The notes under the pieces are model-generated. The model was not told where the DNA came from and made no database searches. It was given only the letters and a program-made list of their open reading frames with translations. Below are positions 1-4,349 of a stretch of 5,019 nucleotides of DNA, piece by piece. The number at the start of each line of letters is the position of its first letter. Position 1 is the stretch's first letter. A program made the position numbers and the translations under genes. Source of the DNA: CS1-C013 sp964353745 (lineage in GTDB: Archaea; Aenigmatarchaeota; Aenigmatarchaeia; Aenigmatarchaeales; Aenigmatarchaeaceae); the NCBI GenBank assembly GCA_964353745.1, contig CAYGWD010000040.1:1-5019 (forward strand), given 5' to 3'.

Positions 1-10
1 AATGCTTTTG

Positions 11-163
11 ATGAAATGCCCCAAGTGCAAGACATACACCTTGGGCATGGCATGCAGTATCTGTAAAACAAAAACTGCAAGCGCTCATCCTCTAAAATTC
101 TCCTTAGAAAAGGAAAGGAAATATGGCAAATATAGAAGGCTATCTAATAAGGCAAACGTTTAA
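11..163 (+). CDS. nop10: Nop10, H/ACA ribonucleoprotein complex subunit
   Basis: This is the small zinc-ribbon-like subunit of the archaeal box H/ACA RNP, which with Cbf5, L7Ae and Gar1 carries out guide-RNA-directed pseudouridylation of rRNA. From the ATG at 11 it is 50 residues, close to the 50-60 usual for the family. The protein opens MKCPKCKTYTLGMACSICK, giving the CPxC...CxxC cysteine set of archaeal Nop10. The family's C-terminal block follows, with SAHPLKFS and then KYGKYRRLSNK. An in-frame ATG at 2 would add only MLL; 11 is preferred because family members start right before KCPKC, but the region upstream is outside the window so I cannot exclude 2. The PAC2 gene follows after 17 nt, reproducing the archaeal aIF2-alpha/Nop10/PAC2 arrangement. 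All three arginine codons are AGA/AGG. Confidence 0.95.
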   Translation: MKCPKCKTYTLGMACSICKTKTASAHPLKFSLEKERKYGKYRRLSNKANV

Positions 164-180
164 GAATCCGTAAACCAAAA

Positions 181-963
181 ATGTTTAACATGATGGAGAC
201 AAAAATAATTGCCAGTAAAAAACCCAAATTAAAAAACCCTATTTGCATTGCTGGTTTGCCAGGCATAGGAAACATAGGCAGGATAGCAGTCGGATACATG
301 GTTCATCAATTGAAGGCTAAAAAGTTCGCAGAATTATATTCACCCTATTTCTTCCCGTTCGTGATGATACATAATAATATGATACACACTTTGAGAAATG
401 AATTCTATTACTGTAAGACAGGGAAAAGGGACTTGATTCTTCTGATAGGAGATTGCCAGACATACGACCCTAAAGGCCATTATGAGGTTGTTGGAAAGAT
501 TCTAGATTTTCTAAAGACTTTCGGTTGTAAGGAGATAATCACTGTAGGCGGTTTTGGAACAGGAAAAGTTTCAGAGGAGCCGAAAATCTATGGTGCTGCG
601 ACCAACACTGATATCATCAAGGATTATAGGAAATACGGCATTAATTTTGAAATCAGCGATCAAATAGGAACAATAGTCGGGGCATCAGGATTACTGGTCG
701 GCTTGGCCAAACCCTATGGCATGGAAGGCATGGTTCTACTGGGTGAGACAACAGGTTTCCCGATAATTACAGACCCCACTGCGGCTGAGGCTGTTCTAAA
801 GATAATAGAGAAGATCATTAAGGTTAAAATCGATCTGGCAAAGCTAGACGAGAAAGTAAAGTCGATGCACGAGTTTATTAAAAGATTGGAGGACATACAA
901 AAACAAGCAATGGACCAGATGAAGAAAGAGAAAAAACCAGAGGACCTAAAGTACATAGGATGA
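181..963 (+). CDS. PAC2-family protein (proteasome assembly chaperone-like, PbaB type)
   Basis: A 260-residue PAC2-family protein. Archaeal members include PbaA/PbaB-type proteins related to eukaryotic 20S proteasome assembly chaperones; the exact role of this paralogue is not known. Visible family blocks are the glycine-rich GLPGIGNIGRIA (residues 25-36), LILLIGDCQTYDP (85-97) after a beta strand, a TVGGFGTGK turn (121-129), and GASGLLVGLAKPYGMEGMVLLGETTG (in part 167-192). A charged helical tail (about 218-253) could form a coiled coil. The end is KYIG, so tyrosine is third from last and does not make a canonical HbYX proteasome-docking motif. The start at 181 follows the Nop10 stop by 17 nt; ATGs at 190 and 193 are alternatives that would remove three or four residues. 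No clear Shine-Dalgarno is seen. All five arginines are AGR. Probably co-transcribed with nop10. Confidence 0.9.
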   Translation: MFNMMETKIIASKKPKLKNPICIAGLPGIGNIGRIAVGYMVHQLKAKKFAELYSPYFFPFVMIHNNMIHTLRNEFYYCKTGKRDLILLIGDCQTYDPKGHYEVVGKILDFLKTFGCKEIITVGGFGTGKVSEEPKIYGAATNTDIIKDYRKYGINFEISDQIGTIVGASGLLVGLAKPYGMEGMVLLGETTGFPIITDPTAAEAVLKIIEKIIKVKIDLAKLDEKVKSMHEFIKRLEDIQKQAMDQMKKEKKPEDLKYIG

Positions 964-968
964 AATTA

Positions 969-990
969 AACAATTTTGTTAAGATTATAG
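969..990 (+). repeat. 3'-end palindromic motif, copy 1
   Basis: The perfect dyad AACAA-TT-TTGTT (969-980) is followed directly by AAGATTATAG. It starts 5 nt after the PAC2 stop. The same arrangement recurs at 1433-1455 and 3585-3606. Its place just after stop codons suggests a 3'-end processing, termination or regulator-binding signal; this is inference. Confidence 0.5.
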
Positions 991-998
991 ATTTAAAT
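991..998 (+). promoter_or_regulatory. TATA-like box for the 135-aa gene at 1021
   Basis: ATTTAAAT begins 30 nt before the ATG at 1021. An archaeal TATA box sits about 25-30 nt before the transcription start, so the mRNA should be leaderless or nearly so. The same octamer at nearly the same distance precedes the minus-strand gene ending at 2847. Confidence 0.55.
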
Positions 999-1020
999 TT
1001 CTTAAGATTAAAAACATTTT

Positions 1021-1428
1021 ATGGACGAAGTTGAAACTAAAACTAGAAGATTAAAAGTAACCAAGTTATATCAAAAAGACTTGGCCGAACGCAGGTTCGC
1101 TTCCGATGTATATCAAGTTGGAGAGGAAAAGCTATCGTTTTCAGAAACCAACTTTTATTATACAAATAGATACGGACTCATCTATGGTGGTTCTATAACA
1201 GATCTTCCTTTCGTTAAAAGTGTTCTTATAGCGACATTAGAAAGTGGAGAAATAGGAGAAGATGAATTTAATAAAATTCGTAGGATAAGAGGCGACTTGG
1301 GAGGAGCAACCAAAGAAGGTGCAAGAAAGCTTGTAAACGAGGTTCGTTGGGCTCGTATGAAAAAAGAATTAGAAGAAGACGCTATTAGAGCATGCGCAAG
1401 GCTAACTTCTGGAACTTCTAATTCATAA
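1021..1428 (+). CDS. Unrecognised 135-aa protein
   Basis: I do not recognise this family. The protein has no signal peptide or membrane segment and looks soluble. The N-terminal part is rich in charged and aromatic residues (FSETNFYYTNRYGLIYGG, about residues 40-57) and probably forms beta strands. The second half is strongly helical and basic (RRIRGDLGGATKEGARK, then VRWARMKKELEEDAIRA), ending in a serine/threonine-rich tail, TSGTSNS. An RNA- or DNA-binding role is possible from the charge but nothing specific shows it. The start at 1021 is supported by the TATA-like box 30 nt upstream and by the absence of any ribosome binding site, as for a leaderless mRNA. Four of 13 arginine codons are CGN, unlike the preceding PAC2 gene, so it may have a different origin from the operon before it. 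Confidence 0.8.
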   Translation: MDEVETKTRRLKVTKLYQKDLAERRFASDVYQVGEEKLSFSETNFYYTNRYGLIYGGSITDLPFVKSVLIATLESGEIGEDEFNKIRRIRGDLGGATKEGARKLVNEVRWARMKKELEEDAIRACARLTSGTSNS

Positions 1429-1432
1429 TCTT

Positions 1433-1455
1433 AACAATTTTTGTTACAATTATAG
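1433..1455 (+). repeat. 3'-end palindromic motif, copy 2
   Basis: AACAA-TTT-TTGTT (1433-1445) is followed by ACAATTATAG, a variant of the tail in copy 1. It starts 4 nt after the stop of the 135-aa gene and runs into the 39-nt direct repeat that begins at 1452. Confidence 0.5.
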
Positions 1456-1490
1456 GATAATCCTATTCAACTAGAAAAACATATATCTAA
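1452..1490 (+). repeat. 39-nt diverged direct repeat, left copy
   Basis: It aligns without gaps to 2798-2836 with 32 of 39 bases identical by eye. It starts with the shared ATAGGATAAT and ends with the shared ATATCTAA. This copy contains the dyad TAGGAT-A-ATCCTA (1453-1465). The two copies lie on either side of the 369-aa gene in the same orientation. Confidence 0.6.
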
Positions 1491-1514
1491 ATCGAATTTT
1501 TGAAGGTAATTCAA

Positions 1515-1522
1515 ATTTAAAT
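1515..1522 (+). promoter_or_regulatory. TATA-like box for the 369-aa gene
   Basis: ATTTAAAT lies 37 nt before the ATG at 1552, which would leave a leader of about 5-8 nt. A second AT-rich candidate, TTTATATTA (1532-1540), is too close to the ATG to serve if translation starts at 1552. Confidence 0.5.
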
Positions 1523-1551
1523 CTTTAATTCTTTATATTATAGCTGAGATT

Positions 1552-2661
1552 ATGCCTAAATATACTGATGTTGAGATAGTAGATTTTCATGCAACTCCAA
1601 ACAAGGCATCGTATGTGCTATCCGCAGGAGGCAAGGGATTCTTTGTCATAAATGAAGACCCTAATAAGTTAGACTCTGAAAATAATTCTAAAGAAAGGCG
1701 TGTTACCTTAGGTTCAATACCAGTATTCGAGTCTACATATGCGGAAGGTGGAAATGTACTTGGCCCAAGCTTTGATAAGAAAAAAGGTGTGCCGTTTAAG
1801 GGTCTGACGTACTTGGGACCTGATGAACTGTTTGAAGTAAAGGGCATGTTTAAAAGAAATCGTAATGGATATACAGCAATCCAGGCACCAACAAATATTG
1901 GCACAACAGAGATGCACAAACTCTTTGATAACAATCCTCTTCTTGAGCAACTTGAACATTATATGGTACCTGAAATAATGGCGAAAGATATCAGAGAATA
2001 TAAGTCGACAGGTAAACGAGCACCAAAAGAGCAATTGCTTAGGCTAGGCATTTCAAATTATAGAAATATTCGAATATTAAATCTACAAAAAAGACCAGAT
2101 AGAATGGTTTACAAACTAACTGATGCTAATGAACAATCCAAACCAGAATTTATTATTATAAATAACGACTCTGATATGGACGAATCTTGGCAAATGCGTC
2201 GTAATTGGAAATCGGGGGTTGATTCGATAAGAACAAGAAGGCACATTACCGTTGCAAAACTTATTGATAAAGGTGGCGAGAAAAATATGAATCTTTGTGA
2301 AGGCTTGAAAGGCGGTGGCATTCTTTTTAAGGGGCTCGCATATCCTACTAGCTTATTTCTTGATGATGGCGGAGATTTTCTAACTAGGAAAATTATAGAG
2401 GAGATAGGAAAAGAAGAATTTGAAAAACAATATCCAGAATTATATGTTGGAGCAGGAAGAATTTCAGATGACTATTGCTATAAAAGTGAAAGCGTAAGGA
2501 ACACCGCATACACAACTGCAAATGAGATGTCAATAGATGAAAATCCAGCTGATGCAACAAAACTACTAACGCCGGCACTTTTACAACAACTTGAGCGTTT
2601 CACAGTTCCACGCGAGATGGCGTCTAAGATTAGAAAAATTGCTAGTTCTAGCAAGATTTAG
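1552..2661 (+). CDS. Unrecognised 369-aa protein with two tandem homologous domains
   Basis: No family is recognised, but the protein is an internal duplication. Domain 1 spans about residues 4-150 and domain 2 about 170-363. Matching landmarks are KYTDVEIVDF with NYRNIRILNL, FFVIN (30-34) with FIIIN (200-204), GVPFKGLTY (79-87) with GILFKGLAY (256-264), and LLEQLEHYMVPEIMAKDIRE (130-149) with LLQQLERFTVPREMASKIRK (343-362), the last with 11 of 20 identical residues. Domain 2 carries an extra segment (about 270-316). The segment between the domains (151-169) is charged. No signal peptide or membrane helix is visible, so it is probably cytosolic. Eight of 22 arginine codons are CGN. Translation ends at TAG, after which the same frame stays open to 2769. 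A TATA-like box lies 37 nt upstream and no Shine-Dalgarno is seen. Direct repeats flank the gene on both sides. Confidence 0.85.
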   Translation: MPKYTDVEIVDFHATPNKASYVLSAGGKGFFVINEDPNKLDSENNSKERRVTLGSIPVFESTYAEGGNVLGPSFDKKKGVPFKGLTYLGPDELFEVKGMFKRNRNGYTAIQAPTNIGTTEMHKLFDNNPLLEQLEHYMVPEIMAKDIREYKSTGKRAPKEQLLRLGISNYRNIRILNLQKRPDRMVYKLTDANEQSKPEFIIINNDSDMDESWQMRRNWKSGVDSIRTRRHITVAKLIDKGGEKNMNLCEGLKGGGILFKGLAYPTSLFLDDGGDFLTRKIIEEIGKEEFEKQYPELYVGAGRISDDYCYKSESVRNTAYTTANEMSIDENPADATKLLTPALLQQLERFTVPREMASKIRKIASSSKI

Positions 2662-2769
2662 ATAAATGATACACTTGAACGGTTCGAATTCGAAGAAATC
2701 AGAGCAGTTTCAAATGCCCTGAAATTAGCTGACGTTATAAGGGCTTATCTTCATAGCTTGTTAATTTAA
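2662..2769 (+). other. In-frame open extension after the TAG stop of the 369-aa gene
   Basis: The frame of the 369-aa gene stays open for 35 codons past its TAG, to the TAA at 2767-2769. The peptide would read ...LERFEFEEIRAVSNAL then KLADVIRAYLHSLLI, which looks like real protein, with a plausible amphipathic helix. There is no ATG, GTG or TTG near its beginning, so it is not an independent gene. It may be a former C-terminus cut by a nonsense mutation, a readthrough tail, a remnant of another gene, or chance. The helix loosely resembles the RAxxxAVxxAEIxR region of Alba proteins, too weakly to call. The segment also contains the perfect 12-bp palindrome TTCGAATTCGAA (2683-2694). Confidence 0.3.
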
Positions 2770-2776
2770 ATATAAC

Positions 2777-2793
2777 CTTTTCAAGAAGGAAAG
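2777..2793 (+). repeat. Dyad-like element related to 2809-2825
   Basis: CTTTTCAAGAAGGAAAG matches CTTTCCAAGTTGGAAAA at 2809-2825 in 13 of 17 positions. Both lie in the intergenic stretch between the converging 369-aa (+) and 135-aa (-) genes. The second copy contains the perfect 7-bp inverted repeat TTTCCAA-G-TTGGAAA (2810-2824). They may contribute to transcription ends of the two convergent genes, but no clear T-tract follows on either strand. Confidence 0.3.
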
Positions 2794-2797
2794 TTAC

Positions 2798-2836
2798 ATA
2801 GGATAATTCTTTCCAAGTTGGAAAACAGATATCTAA
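2798..2836 (+). repeat. 39-nt diverged direct repeat, right copy
   Basis: This is the partner of 1452-1490 (32 of 39 identical, no gaps). Identity is complete over the first 10 bases and over AAAACA and ATATCTAA near the end. It lies downstream of the 369-aa gene and its open extension, and just before the 3' end of the minus-strand gene. Confidence 0.6.
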
Positions 2837-2846
2837 GACTGAAGAA

Positions 2847-3254
2847 TTACATTACAAAAGTTCCTTTTTGCCTTAAAGGATTGAGTTCTGGAAAAACTTC
2901 GAAAAGTTTATTCTTTGCTTCTGTAGTTTTTTCTAGTTCTTCTCTTTGATTCTTCTCCAAAGCAGTAACATATTTTCCAGCATCTTCAAAAATCTTTAAA
3001 GCTTCTTTACGTTCCAAGACTCTTTTGTATTCAAATTCAACAATATCCTCTTCTTTTAATTCACCATGAAAAACTTCATTATCTCCATCTTCCTCTGGAA
3101 TATAATATGCAATTTCAACGGGATGCCCCTTTCTAATGCTATATTTGGTCGGTTTACGTGTTGACAACAAAATACAGGGTTGCCAAGAAGGGACAGGAGG
3201 ATAGCACGCTGAGTCAAGCCCAATTCTAACTTCATGAAACTTTGGTTTTACCAT
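2847..3254 (-). CDS. Unrecognised 135-aa protein
   Basis: I do not recognise this protein. The N-terminal half (residues 1-75) looks like a small beta-rich domain: it begins MVKPKFHEVRIGLDSACYPP and contains SWQPCILLSTRK and a KGHPVEIAYYIPEEDGD strand-turn-strand region. Two cysteines (in SACYPP and WQPC) lie about ten residues apart and could pair or bind metal, but no full metal-site motif is visible. The second half (about 78-120) is a long charged helix, KEALKIFEDAGKYVTALEK and onward, likely to form a coiled coil. The ending is GTFVM. It is probably a soluble cytosolic protein. The start at 3254 is supported by a TATA-like box 31 nt upstream, so the mRNA is predicted to be leaderless. 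It converges with the 369-aa gene and diverges from the 71-aa gene. Two of seven arginines are CGT. Confidence 0.75.
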   Translation of the reverse strand: MVKPKFHEVRIGLDSACYPPVPSWQPCILLSTRKPTKYSIRKGHPVEIAYYIPEEDGDNEVFHGELKEEDIVEFEYKRVLERKEALKIFEDAGKYVTALEKNQREELEKTTEAKNKLFEVFPELNPLRQKGTFVM

Positions 3255-3277
3255 AGTCTTAATATGAAAGCAAAAAG

Positions 3278-3285
3278 ATTTAAAT
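3278..3285 (-). promoter_or_regulatory. TATA-like box for the minus-strand 135-aa gene
   Basis: On the minus strand the sequence reads GGATTTAAATC, with ATTTAAAT beginning 31 nt before the ATG at 3254. This matches the leaderless spacing seen at 1021. The plus-strand box at 3304-3311 lies about 20 bp away, making a compact divergent promoter region. Confidence 0.55.
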
Positions 3286-3303
3286 CCTTCACTCTAAATT
3301 AAA

Positions 3304-3311
3304 GCTTAAAT
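3304..3311 (+). promoter_or_regulatory. TATA-like box for the 71-aa gene
   Basis: GCTTAAAT starts 32 nt before the ATG at 3336, inside AAGCTTAAAT. The identical decamer occurs upstream of the enolase gene (4275-4284). Confidence 0.55.
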
Positions 3312-3335
3312 TTTTAACATAATATTATTCTTAAT

Positions 3336-3551
3336 ATGTGCCCTAACGAAAAAAAGTCAGAAGGCTTTATTCTTAGTAATGAATCCGAGTTGGAAATAGT
3401 GAGAAGTTTAGTAGAACATGAAGGAAGAAATCCTCAGTACGTTCATTTAACAGGAAGAAATTATCTGACTCCTAGAGAGAATAAAATCTTGCACTATCAT
3501 TTACGAATGATAAAAGAACTAAAAGAAAGTGGAATAATTAAATCTGACTAA
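3336..3551 (+). CDS. Unrecognised 71-aa protein
   Basis: No family is recognised. The protein starts MCPNEKKSEGFILSNESELE and is largely helical. Residues 17-29 (ESELEIVRSLVEH) form one helix, a loop with GRNPQYVHLTGRNYL follows, and a long basic helix (about 47-66, PRENKILHYHLRMIKELKES) ends in GIIKSD. The pattern of helix, loop, helix and terminal strand-like GII is compatible with a small winged-helix-type fold, but no diagnostic residues are seen and I do not assign it. It occupies the side of rpoK where archaea commonly have rpoN, but it lacks the CxxC and CCR motifs of RpoN and is not that protein. The start is supported by the GCTTAAAT box 32 nt upstream, predicting a leaderless mRNA. 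One of five arginines is CGA. Confidence 0.65.
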   Translation: MCPNEKKSEGFILSNESELEIVRSLVEHEGRNPQYVHLTGRNYLTPRENKILHYHLRMIKELKESGIIKSD

Positions 3552-3584
3552 TTATACTCATAAAAATAATCCAGTCATAATCAT

Positions 3585-3606
3585 AACAAAATTTGTTAAG
3601 ATTATG
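3585..3606 (+). repeat. 3'-end palindromic motif, copy 3
   Basis: The perfect dyad AACAAA-A-TTTGTT (3585-3597) is followed by AAGATTATG, the same tail as copy 1 up to its last two bases. It starts 33 nt after the stop of the 71-aa gene and lies about 25 nt before the rpoK TATA box. It may belong to the upstream gene's 3' end or to rpoK control. Confidence 0.5.
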
Positions 3607-3630
3607 CAACAAGTTTAAAATAGGTTAAAT

Positions 3631-3638
3631 ATTTATAA
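3631..3638 (+). promoter_or_regulatory. TATA box for rpoK
   Basis: ATTTATAA begins 35 nt before the rpoK ATG at 3666, close to the classical archaeal TTTATAWA consensus. It predicts a transcription start near 3660 and a leader of at most a few nucleotides. Confidence 0.6.
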
Positions 3639-3665
3639 ACATGAATAGGATTATAGTATGATATT

Positions 3666-3872
3666 ATGAACAAAAAAGAAGCCCCTTTGAAGGAATATAC
3701 AAGGTTTGAGAGAGCAAGGATAGTAGGAGCAAGGGCTTTACAAATATCAAGAGGGGCATCTATAAACATTAAGACCGATCTAAAGGACCCTATTGAAATA
3801 GCTAAACTTGAGTTTGAAAAAGGACTCACATGTCTGGATGTTAAAAGACCTGAAGAGAACAAAGATTCTTAG
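3666..3872 (+). CDS. rpoK: DNA-directed RNA polymerase subunit K (Rpb6/omega homologue)
   Basis: RpoK is the archaeal counterpart of eukaryotic Rpb6 and bacterial omega. It helps assemble and stabilise the polymerase by clamping the C-terminal part of the largest subunit. The 68 residues carry the family signature in order: YTRFERARIVGARALQISRG (residues 11-30, with the invariant E15, R18, G21 and RALQ), then DPIEIAKLEFEKG (41-53), then V-K-RP (59-62). A normal RpoK is about 55-80 residues long, so it is complete. One detail is unusual: the family's MGAP after ALQxS is RGAS here. The ATG at 3658 is out of frame and stops at once, so 3666 is the start. All six arginine codons are AGR. In many archaea rpoK sits in a cluster with rpoN and enolase. 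Here rpoN is not adjacent and a minus-strand gene lies before enolase. Confidence 0.95.
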   Translation: MNKKEAPLKEYTRFERARIVGARALQISRGASINIKTDLKDPIEIAKLEFEKGLTCLDVKRPEENKDS

Positions 3873-3936
3873 TTTATTTAATTGCATTATCTATAATTTT
3901 ACAACTAATAGTGGTAAATAATCATTATGATTCTAT

Positions 3937-4182
3937 CTATAGTTTAAATTTTTTAAGTAGTTCTTTGGAATAATCATTAATTTCACGTCTCACACGGAAG
4001 TCTTTTATTGATTTTCCGTTTTCTAGATCTTGAATATCATCAGAATGAAGTCTACCAAAACTACTAATTATTGTGTCTAATGGTGCACAGTGTCCATCCT
4101 GAGTACTGACCCAAGTTTCCGTTGTTACATAACCATCTTTATCAATTTTCTTTCTTTCATAAGGAATAATTTCATCACCCAT
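3937..4182 (-). CDS. Unrecognised 81-aa protein
   Basis: I do not recognise this protein. It begins MGDEIIPYERKKIDKDGYVT, which looks like a beta hairpin, continues TETWVSTQDGHCAPLDTIIS, and ends in a basic helical region (about 54-81, GKSIKDFRVRREINDYSKEL then LKKFKL). One cysteine and one histidine occur together in DGHC, with no second pair to make a zinc site. It looks soluble. The start at 4182 is firmly set by a perfect 8-nt Shine-Dalgarno sequence 5 nt upstream, which none of the other genes here shows. A dyad lies at the predicted transcription start. The gene runs between rpoK and enolase, convergent with rpoK and divergent from enolase. Two of five arginines are CGT, in contrast to both neighbours. 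Insertion into an ancestral rpoK-eno pair is an inference. Confidence 0.75.
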   Translation of the reverse strand: MGDEIIPYERKKIDKDGYVTTETWVSTQDGHCAPLDTIISSFGRLHSDDIQDLENGKSIKDFRVRREINDYSKELLKKFKL

Positions 4183-4187
4183 TTTTT

Positions 4188-4195
4188 ATCACCTC
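4188..4195 (-). promoter_or_regulatory. Strong Shine-Dalgarno site of the 81-aa gene
   Basis: On the minus strand GAGGTGAT lies 5 nt before the ATG at 4182 and is fully complementary to the archaeal 16S rRNA 3' end. It fixes the start and indicates a leadered transcript, unlike the other genes here. Confidence 0.8.
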
Positions 4196-4230
4196 AAATA
4201 AATCTTAGAACTAGACAGCATTTCTACTAT

Positions 4231-4253
4231 TTTTACCACCATCAGTGGTAAAA
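4231..4253. promoter_or_regulatory. Perfect 9-bp inverted repeat, operator-like
   Basis: TTTTACCAC (4231-4239) and GTGGTAAAA (4245-4253) are separated by CATCA. The dyad lies just downstream of the minus-strand TATA box and covers the predicted start of the 81-aa gene's transcript (about 4234), a typical place for repressor binding. It lies about 24 bp upstream of the enolase TATA box, so both genes could be affected. A hairpin in the 5' UTR is the alternative. A half site, GTGGTAAA, recurs at 3911-3918 near the 3' end of the same gene. Confidence 0.5.
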
Positions 4254-4256
4254 GAA

Positions 4257-4265
4257 CTTTATACT
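4257..4265 (-). promoter_or_regulatory. TATA-like box for the 81-aa gene
   Basis: The minus strand reads AGTATAAAG. With the spacing seen at the other promoters, transcription should start near 4234, giving a leader of about 50 nt that carries the Shine-Dalgarno site. Confidence 0.45.
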
Positions 4266-4276
4266 CTAATTGAGAA

Positions 4277-4284
4277 GCTTAAAT
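4277..4284 (+). promoter_or_regulatory. TATA-like box upstream of enolase
   Basis: GCTTAAAT here sits in the same AAGCTTAAAT context as the box at 3304-3311. The usual spacing puts transcription start near 4308, which coincides with the ATG of a 13-codon ORF rather than with the enolase ATG at 4346. Confidence 0.5.
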
Positions 4285-4307
4285 CTTGATTTTTCTATAT
4301 GATTAGT

Positions 4308-4349
4308 ATGAAAAATAATATATATCAAAAAACTAAATTGATAACATGA
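4308..4349 (+). CDS. Possible 13-codon leader ORF overlapping the enolase start
   Basis: The ORF encodes MKNNIYQKTKLIT and ends in TGA, which overlaps the enolase ATG as ATGA (4346-4349). Its ATG lies 31 nt after the start of the GCTTAAAT box, matching the leaderless spacing of the other genes. The enolase ATG has no Shine-Dalgarno site, so translational coupling from this ORF is conceivable. An in-frame ATG at 4299 would be upstream of the predicted transcript. The peptide is short and of low complexity, so chance is a fair alternative. Confidence 0.25.
   Translation: MKNNIYQKTKLIT

Noticed and set aside
714..956. Minus-strand open frame opposite the PAC2 gene
   Set aside because: It is a shadow of a well-supported conserved gene, and its serine- and phenylalanine-rich product is typical of antisense reading of lysine- and glutamate-rich helices.
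1587..2578. Minus-strand open frames opposite the 369-aa gene (for example 1587-1934, 1714-2034, 2109-2321, 2393-2578)
   Set aside because: They overlap a gene with clear internal protein homology, encode low-quality cysteine- and phenylalanine-rich products, and have no promoter or ribosome binding site.
2659..2661. TAG as a pyrrolysine codon
   Set aside because: rpoK and the 81-aa gene also end in TAG as true stops, the unextended protein ends just after the second domain copy, and no insertion element is evident.
2680..2695. GGTTCGAATTCG resembles a tRNA T-loop, suggesting a tRNA gene or attachment site
   Set aside because: No acceptor stem, anticodon arm or CCA-like end can be built around it. 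The match is part of the palindrome TTCGAATTCGAA.
3336..3551. The 71-aa gene as rpoN, given its place before rpoK
   Set aside because: It lacks the CxxC and CCR zinc-binding motifs and the PxRCFTCG opening of RpoN.
3602..3862. Minus-strand open frame opposite rpoK
   Set aside because: rpoK on the plus strand carries the full family signature, and the opposite frame shows no recognisable features.
4231..4253. The dyad as an intrinsic terminator
   Set aside because: No gene reads into it from the left on the plus strand, and on the minus strand it precedes a gene. It lies at a promoter, so an operator or 5'-UTR hairpin fits better.
4299..4346. Frameshift hiding the missing enolase N-terminal signature
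   Set aside because: No frame upstream of 4346 encodes anything like DSRGNPT, and the replaced segment aligns to normal enolases without a gap on both sides.
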